Assembly: GCF_001578185.1 (NCBI RefSeq)
Contig: NZ_CP011008.1
Span: 3,004,001 to 3,068,000 of the forward strand
Direction of reading: 5' to 3'
Source: Peribacillus simplex
GTDB lineage: Bacteria; Bacillota; Bacilli; Bacillales; DSM-1321
DNA length: 64,000 nt
Shown here: piece after piece, positions 54,832-63,280 of the stretch
How positions within the stretch are numbered: the stretch's first letter is position 1
Layout of the letters: each line of letters opens with the position of its first letter
Made by a program: the position numbers and the translations under genes
Notes under the pieces: model-generated
What the model was told of the DNA's origin: nothing
The model's input: only the letters and a program-made list of their open reading frames with translations
The model's database searches: none

Positions 54832-55514
54832 TTCTTTTCCTCTATCTTATACCCGATTCCCCAGACGGTTTGAATGTAATCGGCCGCGCTTAATTTCATT
54901 CGTAAAGTTTTGATATGGGTATCCACGGTACGTAAAGACCCCCCATACTCCCCGCTCCATACATTTTCAAGCAGTTGTTCACGGCTAAGTGCCTGACTTT
55001 TATGACGCATGAGGAATAAGAGCAACTCGAATTCTTTCAAGGTTAAATTGATAGGGGTCCCTTCCACCAAAACCGTTCTGGATTGTAAGTTTAAGCTAAT
55101 TTTACCGAATCGCACTTGGTTTAGATCCTCTTCTTTCAATGATAGTTTGCCTGTCCTTCGCAATACCGCTTCGACCCTAGCGACCAATTCTCCTGGATTG
55201 AACGGTTTGACGATATAATCGTCCCCGCCGAGCTTCAGCCCTTTCACCATATCCCACTCTTCACCTTTCGCACTGACAAATATTACAGGGATCTCCCAAT
55301 TATCACGAATCTTTTCACATACCGAGAAACCATCCATACCTGGCATCATGATATCCAGTAGGATTAAATCCACTTCATGTGTTTCAACCATACTAATGGC
55401 TTCTTTTCCATTCGCAGCTTGAAGGCATCGATAACCTGAGTTCAGCAAATACATTTCAACTAGATTTCGCATATCCTCTTCATCATCCACGACTAAAATG
55501 GTGTAAACATGCAT
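54828..55514 (-). CDS. OmpR/PhoB-family response regulator
   Basis: 228 aa. Receiver domain with acidic pocket (VDDEEDMRNLVEMYL), phospho-acceptor Asp in LILLDIMMPGMDGF, Lys in DDYIVKPFNPGELVARVEA; winged-helix DNA-binding domain in the last 100 residues (LKEFELLLFLMRHKSQALSR, TVDTHIKTLRMKLSAADYIQ). Cognate of the overlapping kinase gene; regulated targets unknown, probably including its own operon. Confidence 0.95.
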   Translation of the reverse strand: MHVYTILVVDDEEDMRNLVEMYLLNSGYRCLQAANGKEAISMVETHEVDLILLDIMMPGMDGFSVCEKIRDNWEIPVIFVSAKGEEWDMVKGLKLGGDDYIVKPFNPGELVARVEAVLRRTGKLSLKEEDLNQVRFGKISLNLQSRTVLVEGTPINLTLKEFELLLFLMRHKSQALSREQLLENVWSGEYGGSLRTVDTHIKTLRMKLSAADYIQTVWGIGYKIEEKK

Positions 55515-55519
55515 GTCAA

Positions 55520-56482
55520 CTACTCCCTCAACATCAATTGGAATGGACCTTCGCCGACTTTGATCGTTTTTTTAACATCGACTGTTCCAGCATCCACTAC
55601 ATACACTTCATCACTATCATATCCAGCTACGACCACATCTTCGTTAAAGTTCGCCATTTCAAAAGGGTTGACGCCGACCACCTTGCTTTTCACTTCCTCA
55701 TATTGATCATTCAATTTATATAAGGAGCTTGTGCCATGACTAAGGACAAAAATGCCTTCAGCATTCTCCAGGAACTTTATCGGCATGGTGGGAGCCTTCA
55801 ACTTTTTCTTCAACTCTCCCGTTTTTGCCGAATAAATATATAGATCTTCTTCCACTTGATCTCCATGACCGTGTCCTCCGATCCATATTTCATCCTTTTC
55901 TTCCCTCAATAATGAGCCAGTGCTGGAACTATGTATGGGAAATTCGAATTCAACCTTTTTCGTTTCAAGATTTATCACTGAACATTTGGTATCCCCAAAA
56001 TTAATTACATACAAGCGATTCGCTTGCACTCCCTGAAGAACGGTCAATGGGCTTTTACCGACACTGACTATATCCTGTTCCTCTCCTTTATCATTTAAAA
56101 AATAAATGGAGTGATTCGATTGATTGACTGCCACGATGCTTTTTCCATCATGTAATAACTGCATATTGACGATTCCTTTCCCAATTTCCCAACTGTTTAT
56201 CAGTTTTCCTTCTGATAAAGAGTACACTTGGACTTTCTCCATATCCTTTCCATAAAGCAGGATAGTATCTTTGTCTGCCAGGAGCAGGGCTCCGGTAAAT
56301 GGTTCTGAAATATCCCATTTGGCAAATGGATGATAGTTTTCATCTATGAAAGTCAGGGAGGTATCCTTGATATTGACTGTCGCCAAGAAAGATTTACTTT
56401 TATTTATTTTTGTAAATGTATTACTGCCATTACACCCAGTAAGCAGTAAGATGGCAAGAAAAAGCCCAATGCCCCACCTCAT
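55520..56482 (-). CDS. Beta-propeller (YncE-like) lipoprotein
   Basis: 320 aa. Lipobox LLLTGCNGS (Cys at about residue 17) and repeated propeller blades with V-x-V-x-N and G-x-x-P-x-x patterns (VSVGKSPLTVLQGVQANRLY, VVGVNPFEMANFNEDVVVAG, VYVVDAGTVDVKKTIKVGEG). First gene of the unit, 5 bp before the response regulator. Extracellular; a likely signal input or target of the kinase, inferred from the operon. Confidence 0.85.
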   Translation of the reverse strand: MRWGIGLFLAILLLTGCNGSNTFTKINKSKSFLATVNIKDTSLTFIDENYHPFAKWDISEPFTGALLLADKDTILLYGKDMEKVQVYSLSEGKLINSWEIGKGIVNMQLLHDGKSIVAVNQSNHSIYFLNDKGEEQDIVSVGKSPLTVLQGVQANRLYVINFGDTKCSVINLETKKVEFEFPIHSSSTGSLLREEKDEIWIGGHGHGDQVEEDLYIYSAKTGELKKKLKAPTMPIKFLENAEGIFVLSHGTSSLYKLNDQYEEVKSKVVGVNPFEMANFNEDVVVAGYDSDEVYVVDAGTVDVKKTIKVGEGPFQLMLRE

Positions 56483-56600
56483 ATTTTAAGCTCCTTATTC
56501 ATTAAATATCTATTTTTTTAAAATTTTAACAATGATTTGTGAAAAAAGTATGAAGCGGAAAAGAATATTCTCTAAACAAGCATCCGTATCACAACCGGAA

Positions 56601-56867
56601 TCATAACCTTTCCAATTCAGTGACATAGGATATGACGATCGCGTTTTTCATTTCTTCTGAAAGCGCAGAACCCATCACGCGTTTAATACAGAGGTAAAAC
56701 TTTTCCAGCACTGGTTTCCGGGCACGGGGGTGTGCATTTTCATCTAAAAGCTCGCGGCGAATGAGTTCCGATAATACTTCCCTTCCACCTCCATCCGCCA
56801 CCTTACGATTATTCCATAAACTTAAATAAGCCTCCAGTACCGCTTCTTGCCTGACATTATCTTTCAT
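56601..56867 (-). CDS. Small helical protein of unknown function
   Basis: 88 aa. MKDNVRQEAVLEAYLSLWNN, EVLSELIRRELLDE, PVLEKFYLCIKRVMGSAL: amphipathic helices, one Cys, no family recognised. I use ATG 56867, preceded by AAGGGAT; the frame is open up to 57014 but that part overlaps the divergent zinc-ribbon gene and has unlikely composition. Confidence 0.6.
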   Translation of the reverse strand: MKDNVRQEAVLEAYLSLWNNRKVADGGGREVLSELIRRELLDENAHPRARKPVLEKFYLCIKRVMGSALSEEMKNAIVISYVTELERL

Positions 56868-56977
56868 ATTATCCCTTCCATCCATCACTAATTTATACAT
56901 ATTATTAATCAAGTTTGTAAAGACTAACTTAATATTACGATTACGCAATAAAAAATTCAAAAAAAGGAGTGAGTAAT

Positions 56978-57220
56978 TTGTCTCAAGTATACCGCTGTCC
57001 GAATTGCCGGACAAATAAATCTCGCTTCAATCTCATTAAGCAAGTATCAACCCCCATTAAAAAGGATCCGCAATCCGGTGAGATCGTTGAACAATATTCG
57101 AACGATTCGCTTCAGCCTTTCCATCTAGCATATAATGGTCCAGAAATTCGGGTGCAATGTGCTGCTTGCGGATTAATTGAAGACGAAAAGACATTTGCCG
57201 CCTTTGGATTGCAACAATGA
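56978..57220 (+). CDS. Small zinc-ribbon protein of unknown function
   Basis: 80 aa. Two Cys pairs, YRCPNCRTNK near the start and VQCAACGLIEDE near the end, should bind one zinc. Starts at TTG 56978, 8 bases after AAGGAG; GTG 56969 would use bases inside that site. Function not known. Terminator overlaps the stop. Confidence 0.75.
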   Translation: MSQVYRCPNCRTNKSRFNLIKQVSTPIKKDPQSGEIVEQYSNDSLQPFHLAYNGPEIRVQCAACGLIEDEKTFAAFGLQQ

Positions 57221-57256
57221 AAATGGTCAGACCCATTTATGGTCTGACCATTTTTT
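57219..57256. terminator. Terminator after the zinc-ribbon gene
   Basis: AAAATGGTCAGACC and GGTCTGACCATTTT, 14-bp stem with T tail; also faces the ydaT-like remnant. Confidence 0.92.
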
Positions 57257-57291
57257 CAATCTTTTCCCACCGACATTCATTTTAGCTGCGG

Positions 57292-57427
57292 TCTATGGCA
57301 ATTGGAATGACTTTTCCATCCCCATATCCATCATCCAATAATGCATTCTCGATTTCAATGGCCCTTTCCCTAAATCCTCATCTAGATTTTTCATCGAAAT
57401 CGGATAATCATTCTTATTCCATGGCAA
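57292..57427 (-). pseudogene. YdaT-like small protein gene, frameshifted
   Basis: TTG 57427 behind AAGGAGGCGG starts MPWNKNDYPISMKNLDED; the frame then fails, while a shifted frame reads FRERAIEIENALLDDGYGDG and KVIPIAIDRS to TAA 57292-57294. Joined this follows the YdaT/DUF2188-related pattern (MPW..NYP.SMKNL...VR.KAIEIANALL..GY.EG.AI.IA). Intact members continue further, so the gene is both frameshifted and truncated. Confidence 0.7.
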
Positions 57428-57489
57428 TATTACCGCCTCCTTGATAAGAAAGTCTCCTTTTATGTTTCTCTTTAATGGACGGCAGACGT

Positions 57490-58416
57490 TTATTGGGCCG
57501 CTTTCGCTTCCAAAGCCTTCAACTGGCCGATGATAATTTCCCTATCCAACTTTTCACCGATAATGACGATATTCAATGGCATTTTCATCATTTCATTCAT
57601 ATACATCGGCATTCCGTATGAGTATTGGAATAAATGGGGGAGTTGTGAATGTGTAAAGGAAATGTATCCTTTCATTCGATAGACCGTTTCCGGAAGGCCC
57701 CTAAGCCAATCTTCAAAGTCAGTTTGTGCCACGGCACCCTCAAATGTGTGGACCACTGCAGTTAAATGCAAATGGTCGTGTACATCAAGCTTTTGATGGC
57801 CATTTTGCCGTTTTCTTTGCATCTGCTGCAACGATATCAAGGAAATGTCCGCATACTCCGTCAATAAACAAACAGCATCGGTGTTAAGCGCCTGTATCGA
57901 ATATATCAGCTGTGCGGCCTCCATCTCACTTACAAGGTCCACTTTATTCAATAATATGAAATCCGCATGGTGGATTTGCTCAGCAAGCAACTGCCGAAGC
58001 TGCGGAGACAGTTCTTCTCGATCGCGCCACCGTAGTAAATCGACGACCGTTATAATCCCTTTATAATCCAGTCTTTTGGCGAAAAGCGGCGACATGATGC
58101 CATCCAATACTTCAACTGGATGGGCTGCGCCCGTCGTTTCAATATATACGGCGTCCAGGTTGTTTTCAGTTAGCAATTCATGAAGCTGAACCTCCAGCTT
58201 ATCCTGAATGGTGCAGCAAATGCACCCGTCAAACAACTCCTTCAATGGCACTTCATCACCAATCAGGCCGCTGTCCACCGATACACTGCCGAGCTCATTC
58301 AAAAGGACGGCCACTTTCCTATTTGCTTCACTTTCCTGTTTTAATATATTTCGCAGAAGCGTCGTTTTCCCGCTGCCGAGAAATCCTCCTAATATGTAAA
58401 CTTCGGTTGTTTTCAT
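57490..58416 (-). CDS. CobW/COG0523-family GTPase
   Basis: 308 aa. Walker A GGFLGSGKTTLLRN; zinc-binding CxCC in LFDGCICCTI, the family hallmark; Walker B / guanine-specificity segments ITVVDLLRW and LLNKVDLV; C-terminal CobW_C domain with a His run (KLDVHDHLHLTAVVHTFEG). Metallochaperones for zinc, iron or cobalt; I saw no Zur-type box upstream, only TAAAATT/AATTTTA arms near 58440-58465. Its role here is unknown. Confidence 0.92.
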   Translation of the reverse strand: MKTTEVYILGGFLGSGKTTLLRNILKQESEANRKVAVLLNELGSVSVDSGLIGDEVPLKELFDGCICCTIQDKLEVQLHELLTENNLDAVYIETTGAAHPVEVLDGIMSPLFAKRLDYKGIITVVDLLRWRDREELSPQLRQLLAEQIHHADFILLNKVDLVSEMEAAQLIYSIQALNTDAVCLLTEYADISLISLQQMQRKRQNGHQKLDVHDHLHLTAVVHTFEGAVAQTDFEDWLRGLPETVYRMKGYISFTHSQLPHLFQYSYGMPMYMNEMMKMPLNIVIIGEKLDREIIIGQLKALEAKAAQ

Positions 58417-58502
58417 TTGTATCTGCTCCCATGATCCTGTAAAATTCGATTCCGTTAAATTTTATCATACTTATCTTTTAAAAGCACTTGCCCGAACCAC
58501 AT

Positions 58503-58531
58503 AAAAAAACCAGCCCGTAAGCTGGTTTTTC
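58503..58531 (-). terminator. Terminator of mtnWXBD
   Basis: AAAAACCAGC and GCTGGTTTTT around CCGTAA, 10 bp after the mtnD stop. Confidence 0.92.
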
Positions 58532-58540
58532 GACAATGAT

Positions 58541-59077
58541 TCATGCTTGAACTTCGTCTTTTTCGTAAATCGGCACCCATCCTGCCGCTGTAACGAAAAT
58601 ACGGACAGCTACAGTTTTTCTATCTTCTGCCAGCGTGAAATAATGCCGTGTGGATTCTGGTACACTTATAAGATCTCCTGGATTAAGCCGTACATCAAAC
58701 CACTGCTTATCGCTGCCCTCAATGGCAAAAATACTGGTTCCGCCTGCTATGAAACGCACTTCATCATCTTCATGGTGGTGTTCCTGCTTAAAGTTTTCAA
58801 GCATTTGATCCAAGTTTGGATTTGCATCGGATAATGTGATGATATCTTGAGCTTTATAGCCTCTTCTTTCGGAAATTTCCGCTATCTCAGATTTGAAAGT
58901 TAAAAGGATTTCCTCTTTGTCAGCATCTGTCAGATCGTATTTTTCCACAAGATGGGCCGGTAATTTCGAAATGTCCCATTGTTCATAAATAACCCCTTGT
59001 GTTTCTAAAAAGCCTTTTACCTGTTCACCGTTTTCAATAACCTCGTTTGTTTCATGGAACCTAATCATCGCCATCAT
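58541..59077 (-). CDS. mtnD: Acireductone dioxygenase
   Basis: 178-aa cupin. Metal ligands in FKQEHHHEDDEVRFIAGG (His, His, Glu) and a later His in STRHYFTLAED. With iron it makes 2-keto-4-methylthiobutyrate, the last step before transamination to methionine. ATG 59077 and 59074 both follow AGAGGGGG; 59074 has better spacing. Last gene of the operon. Confidence 0.95.
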   Translation of the reverse strand: MMAMIRFHETNEVIENGEQVKGFLETQGVIYEQWDISKLPAHLVEKYDLTDADKEEILLTFKSEIAEISERRGYKAQDIITLSDANPNLDQMLENFKQEHHHEDDEVRFIAGGTSIFAIEGSDKQWFDVRLNPGDLISVPESTRHYFTLAEDRKTVAVRIFVTAAGWVPIYEKDEVQA

Positions 59078-59097
59078 TCATCCCCCTCTAGGATCTT

Positions 59098-59727
59098 TTA
59101 TCTTAAAGAACCTGCAAACGCCTTTTGTTGATTAAGCAACAGTTGATATTGAAATAAAAATTCGCAAGCTTCAAGTATTCTTTTTGCTTCGAGTCCGCTT
59201 ATACCCCAAACCGTAATTCCATGATTGCGGATCAGCACGGCGCCAGAGTCTTCTTCGACATGTTGCTTGAACTTATCGGATAACTGTTGAATGTCAGCGT
59301 GATTATATATTATTGGAATCCGAAGCTCTGAATCTTCATCCCACCGTCCGGTCGCTTTTATGATTTCATGATTATGAAAAGAAACTTGACCTTCATCTCC
59401 GTACAATTCGGATATCACATTATTTTCAACTGTATGGACATGGAGTACACAGTTCGCATTGGTTTTCCCGTAAATAACGGTATGAAGCAAAGTTTCGGCC
59501 GATGGCCTTAGCTCCGTTTCTTCAACTGGTTTTCCTTTTAAATCCACCAATAAAAAGTCCGAATCCGATTGCTTCCTTTTATCCTTACCGCTTGCCGAAA
59601 TATAAAAGAAAGGACTTTTGGGCTCGCGGATGGACAAGTTCCCGCTTGTTCCCATAAACCAATCCCTTTGGGCCAGTTCAACTTTAATATCGGCTAGCTC
59701 TAGCCATTCTTCAGTATGTGTGTTCAC
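59098..59727 (-). CDS. mtnB: Methylthioribulose-1-phosphate dehydratase
   Basis: 209 aa, class II aldolase fold. Substrate/zinc region [16 protein letters not shown] with the His pair, and [20 protein letters not shown] with a third His. Starts at GTG 59727, whose GTGA overlaps the mtnX stop by 4 bp; AGGAGG lies upstream in mtnX. Confidence 0.95.
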   Translation of the reverse strand: MNTHTEEWLELADIKVELAQRDWFMGTSGNLSIREPKSPFFYISASGKDKRKQSDSDFLLVDLKGKPVEETELRPSAETLLHTVIYGKTNANCVLHVHTVENNVISELYGDEGQVSFHNHEIIKATGRWDEDSELRIPIIYNHADIQQLSDKFKQHVEEDSGAVLIRNHGITVWGISGLEAKRILEACEFLFQYQLLLNQQKAFAGSLR

Positions 59728-60383
59728 GCCTTTACCTCCTCCCGCCGCTTTAAAATATCAATTACATCATAAAACGTCTCAAAACCTTGATGAGGAATCC
59801 CTTCTCTATCACAATTCTCAAGCAGCATGTCACGGGCGATGACAAAATCGGCCTGTTTTGCCGCTTCAAAATCCGTTACTGAATCTCCAATAACGAGCTT
59901 AAAATCACCCGCACTCGCAATTCCCCTCATAATTGATGGCTTACAGCAACCGCAATCATTATTACATTGGTCATCACAAGCGTGGGGCCACTCAATATAA
60001 ATTTTTTCCTTATTGAAAAATGCATGGTTGCAATAAACGGAATCTGCTGGCAAGATATCATTTAAAAGAGGTGCAATGAAAAAATCCATGCCTCCGCTTA
60101 CAATATATAAAGGGATGTTGGCTTTTTTCGTATACTCAACGAATTCATTAAATCCTGGACGAATGCCGGCCGTCTCGCATACATATTGAATGATGTCATC
60201 CTTCAAGCCACTATCAAGCAAGGAAAACATATCACCGACCCCTGAAGATATACTGATTTTTTGCTGAAGGACATCGTCTTTCAACTTTTCCCACTCCGGA
60301 GGCGCAAATTTTTTCATGATAGAAATGATATTATCTGTGTTGGTGATCGTTCCATCGAAATCGCAAAAGATGATCGGTTTCAT
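59724..60383 (-). CDS. mtnX: 2-hydroxy-3-keto-5-methylthiopentenyl-1-phosphate phosphatase
   Basis: 219-aa HAD phosphatase. Nucleophile Asp in [15 protein letters not shown], Ser/Thr motif in [12 protein letters not shown], acidic motif in [17 protein letters not shown]; Cys-rich stretch [15 protein letters not shown] characteristic of MtnX. With MtnW it replaces the fused MtnC enolase-phosphatase of other organisms. 6 bp behind mtnW. Confidence 0.95.
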   Translation of the reverse strand: MKPIIFCDFDGTITNTDNIISIMKKFAPPEWEKLKDDVLQQKISISSGVGDMFSLLDSGLKDDIIQYVCETAGIRPGFNEFVEYTKKANIPLYIVSGGMDFFIAPLLNDILPADSVYCNHAFFNKEKIYIEWPHACDDQCNNDCGCCKPSIMRGIASAGDFKLVIGDSVTDFEAAKQADFVIARDMLLENCDREGIPHQGFETFYDVIDILKRREEVKA

Positions 60384-60389
60384 TATTTC

Positions 60390-61622
60390 TTACAAGCCTC
60401 CCCATAAAACAAGAGCTTTTTTTAGTCCTTCTTCCTCAGCCGCCGCTTCTGATAGGTCCTTTCCTGCGAGTACGGCTTCAACAGCAGAACGGAAAGCCTT
60501 GGCCCCGCCCTCTGCTCCGTCAGGGTGTCCGTGAATTCCACCTCCGGCATTAATGACACTGTCCAGCCCAAAATCCTTGATCAGGTCGGGAACCATGCCT
60601 GGATGAATGCCTGCAGAAGGTACAGGGAAGGCCTTTTTCCATGAAAATTCATCTTTTGTAAGAGCTTCAGCAATCGCTAATGTTTCCTTTTTTTCAAGTG
60701 CGACATTTCCATAAGGTGATGGGAACAAGGATAAATCCGCTCCTGATAACCTCACTAATTTACCAAGCAATAATGGATAGCCGATCCCATAAAATGATGA
60801 AGATGCCAATGCCCCGCTATATGCGGGGTGCGCCATGATCGGTAGCTTGATATGATCATGTTCACTTAAGGCTTGCAATACATCCAAACCATATGTATGA
60901 ACGTTGAACAATAAAGCATCTGCCCCTGCTTCAGCCGCTTGCTTCGCCTTATCCAATAAATCAAATGTTTTCCCTGATAGATTGACAGCATATAAAGTTC
61001 GGTGGCCAGTGGTTTCAAAGACTTCATTCAATATTCTTTTTCCCGTTTTTATTCTATCGAAAAATGGAGTCTGTTCCTGGTCAAAGAGAATCTCATCATC
61101 TTTAACTAGGTCGACACCTCCTAATGCTTGTTGCTTCAGTTGCTCATTATGGAAGGTTAGATCCCTTCCTAATACACCTTTAAAGATGCTCATCACCAGG
61201 GGCCTGTTAAATACCTCAATCTTTTCCCTTATGCCTGTAATGCCAAATTGCGGTCCCGGGAACGCTTTTTGAATAGCACCGACAAAATCCAGGTCGATCA
61301 GTTTTATTTCACCGTCCAATGAAAGTTTGCCGAAGACCGTCGTAAGGATTGCAGGTAAATCATTAGAGAAATTCCCAGCCGGATAGGCAATTTTAATTAG
61401 CGAACGGTACACTTTACGATTAAAGTAGCCGTTTGCCCTCTCTTCTTCAGATAGTGGCGTTACGGATACTACACGTCCCTTATGCTTTTCCAGTTGCTTC
61501 TGGACCAATTGGGGCAGGTCCGTCCATGTCCCCACAGTCAAACCTAAGGCAATGCTCTCTGCTTTTTTCTCATGATTTCCATTAAAGTCATGAATTAAAT
61601 AAGTAGCGACTATCTCGCTCAT
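60390..61622 (-). CDS. mtnW: 2,3-diketo-5-methylthiopentyl-1-phosphate enolase, RuBisCO-like
   Basis: 410-aa member of the RuBisCO superfamily (form IV). Lys of the carbamate site region in [16 protein letters not shown], barrel segments [14 protein letters not shown] and [18 protein letters not shown]. Enolises diketomethylthiopentyl phosphate; does not fix CO2. First gene after the S-box; ATG 61622 follows AGGAGTGATC. Confidence 0.96.
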   Translation of the reverse strand: MSEIVATYLIHDFNGNHEKKAESIALGLTVGTWTDLPQLVQKQLEKHKGRVVSVTPLSEEERANGYFNRKVYRSLIKIAYPAGNFSNDLPAILTTVFGKLSLDGEIKLIDLDFVGAIQKAFPGPQFGITGIREKIEVFNRPLVMSIFKGVLGRDLTFHNEQLKQQALGGVDLVKDDEILFDQEQTPFFDRIKTGKRILNEVFETTGHRTLYAVNLSGKTFDLLDKAKQAAEAGADALLFNVHTYGLDVLQALSEHDHIKLPIMAHPAYSGALASSSFYGIGYPLLLGKLVRLSGADLSLFPSPYGNVALEKKETLAIAEALTKDEFSWKKAFPVPSAGIHPGMVPDLIKDFGLDSVINAGGGIHGHPDGAEGGAKAFRSAVEAVLAGKDLSEAAAEEEGLKKALVLWGGL

Positions 61623-61686
61623 CTGATCACTCCTATTACACGTTAGTAAACTCTCGAAGTCATTAACCTGGCATTGCTCTAAATGG

Positions 61687-61882
61687 CAAAAGCCCCTTCA
61701 TATAAGAAGAGGCTTTAAAAAGCCATCTTCTTATCTCCCAGCCATTGGCTGCAAGAATTAGCACCGTGCCTTGTGGATTTCATGAAAATCCGGCGAAGAA
61801 TTCCGCCCCATTTTACAATGGAATTACGGTCGGTTGCTGGGCTTCATAGGGCTAGTCCCTCCACCTGCTCAAAATAAGAAAA
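61687..61882 (-). promoter_or_regulatory. SAM-I (S-box) riboswitch of mtnWXBD
   Basis: Minus strand: TCTTAT at 61880, AGGTGGAGGGACTAGCCC, GAAGCCCAGCAACC, a long extra P3 arm, GGTGCTAATTCTTGC, and GGGAGATAAGA closing P1 near 61728. The terminator AAAGCCTCTTC...GAAGGGGCTTT lies at 61687-61717; an alternative AAGAAGATGGCTTT/AAAGCCTCTTCTT antiterminator overlaps its left arm. SAM should turn the operon off. Confidence 0.95.
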
Positions 61883-62008
61883 CGCTGATATATAGTTACA
61901 AGTATCGAAATATTTAGAATTTATTTTGTATTCTGACAGGTAATCCATACTTTGTCAATACGTTTTTAACCATTTAACGGTGGGATACATTGGATACTCA
62001 ATCCTTCG

Positions 62009-63181
62009 TCAAAACAAGTTTAGTGTGCGAATTCGTTCCACAGCCTCTTTTAACCGCTCTTCCGAAGTCAGAAGCCCTACCCTTACGTAACCCTCGCCAA
62101 ATTCACCGAATCCATTCCCTGCGGCAACAGCTACGTGGGCATGCGTTAATAAATAGTCTGCAAAACTCTCTGACGTAAAACCTTTTGGTACCTTGAGCCA
62201 GGCAAAAAACGATGCTTCAGGAGCTTTGACTTCCCAGCCGATTGCCCTTAATCCCTCAATGAAAACATTCCTGCGCCCCTCATACATCTTCACTAATTCC
62301 TCTACACAGCTCTGCGAGTCAAGCAATGCACTTGCCGCTGCTTCCTGTATCGCCGGGAAGAGACTCACATAAAGATGGTCTTGTAATAGTTCAAGAGCCT
62401 CTATGACACTTTTATTCCCCATTGCGAAGCCAACTCTCCACCCTGCCATATTGTATGTTTTCGATAGTGTGTATATTTCTATTCCTACATCCTTCGCTCC
62501 CTTTGCCTGGAGAAAGCTTGTCGGTTTTTTTCCGTCGAACCCTATCGCTCCATAAGCGAAATCGTGGACCACACAAATTGAATGCTCTCTTGCGTGGGAG
62601 ACGGTTTCATCAAAAAAACTTTCAGTTGCAGAAGCACCAGTGGGATTATTCGGATAGTTCAAGAACATCATTTTGGCTTTATCAAGCACGTCTTTATGTA
62701 TAACTTTGTAATTCGGAAGAAAACCACTTTCTTCTGTCAAGGGCATGAATTCGGTTTTTGCCTGGGCTAACACTACACCTGAAAGATAATCCGGATAGCC
62801 GGGATCAGGAACCAGGATCGTATCACCTGGATTTAATAAACACTGCGGCAGTTCGACAAGACCTGCCTTTCCTCCAAAGAGAATCGCCACTTCACTATTT
62901 GGATCCAGCTTGACTCCATATTCACGTTCATAAAAGACGGCAGCGGCATCCTTTAAATATTGATGTCCCCGGAATGGTGAATATTTATGATTAATCGATC
63001 TTTCAGCGGCAGTCTGTAAACTTTTCACGATATGTTCAGGCGTCGGTTGATCAGGATTTCCCTGGCCTAAATTAATGACATCATGTCCTTGCGCCGTAAT
63101 CGCATTGACTTTTGCGACAAGTGAGGCAAAAAACTGCTTTGGCAGGTCCTGAAGCTTTCCGGATTTTTCGAATTGCAACAT
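62009..63181 (-). CDS. mtnE: Methionine-forming aminotransferase MtnE
   Basis: 390 aa, PLP aminotransferase class I. PLP Lys in YTLSKTYNMAGWRVGFAMGN, LNYPNNPTGASA and the tail VAVAAGNGFGEFGEGYVRVG with the carboxylate-binding Arg. Converts 2-keto-4-methylthiobutyrate to methionine, the reaction after MtnD. Separate from mtnW but adjacent, as ykrV in B. subtilis; divergent from mtnU. No S-box of its own visible in 63182-63280. AAGGTGTATAA precedes ATG 63181. Confidence 0.93.
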   Translation of the reverse strand: MLQFEKSGKLQDLPKQFFASLVAKVNAITAQGHDVINLGQGNPDQPTPEHIVKSLQTAAERSINHKYSPFRGHQYLKDAAAVFYEREYGVKLDPNSEVAILFGGKAGLVELPQCLLNPGDTILVPDPGYPDYLSGVVLAQAKTEFMPLTEESGFLPNYKVIHKDVLDKAKMMFLNYPNNPTGASATESFFDETVSHAREHSICVVHDFAYGAIGFDGKKPTSFLQAKGAKDVGIEIYTLSKTYNMAGWRVGFAMGNKSVIEALELLQDHLYVSLFPAIQEAAASALLDSQSCVEELVKMYEGRRNVFIEGLRAIGWEVKAPEASFFAWLKVPKGFTSESFADYLLTHAHVAVAAGNGFGEFGEGYVRVGLLTSEERLKEAVERIRTLNLF

Positions 63182-63280
63182 TTATACACCTTCTCTGAAA
63201 TTTCTTGAAATTCTAGTCACAAATGATATATGTTTATCATAGTCTTGTAAAGCATTTTTTACATGTGGGGGTTTTAAACG

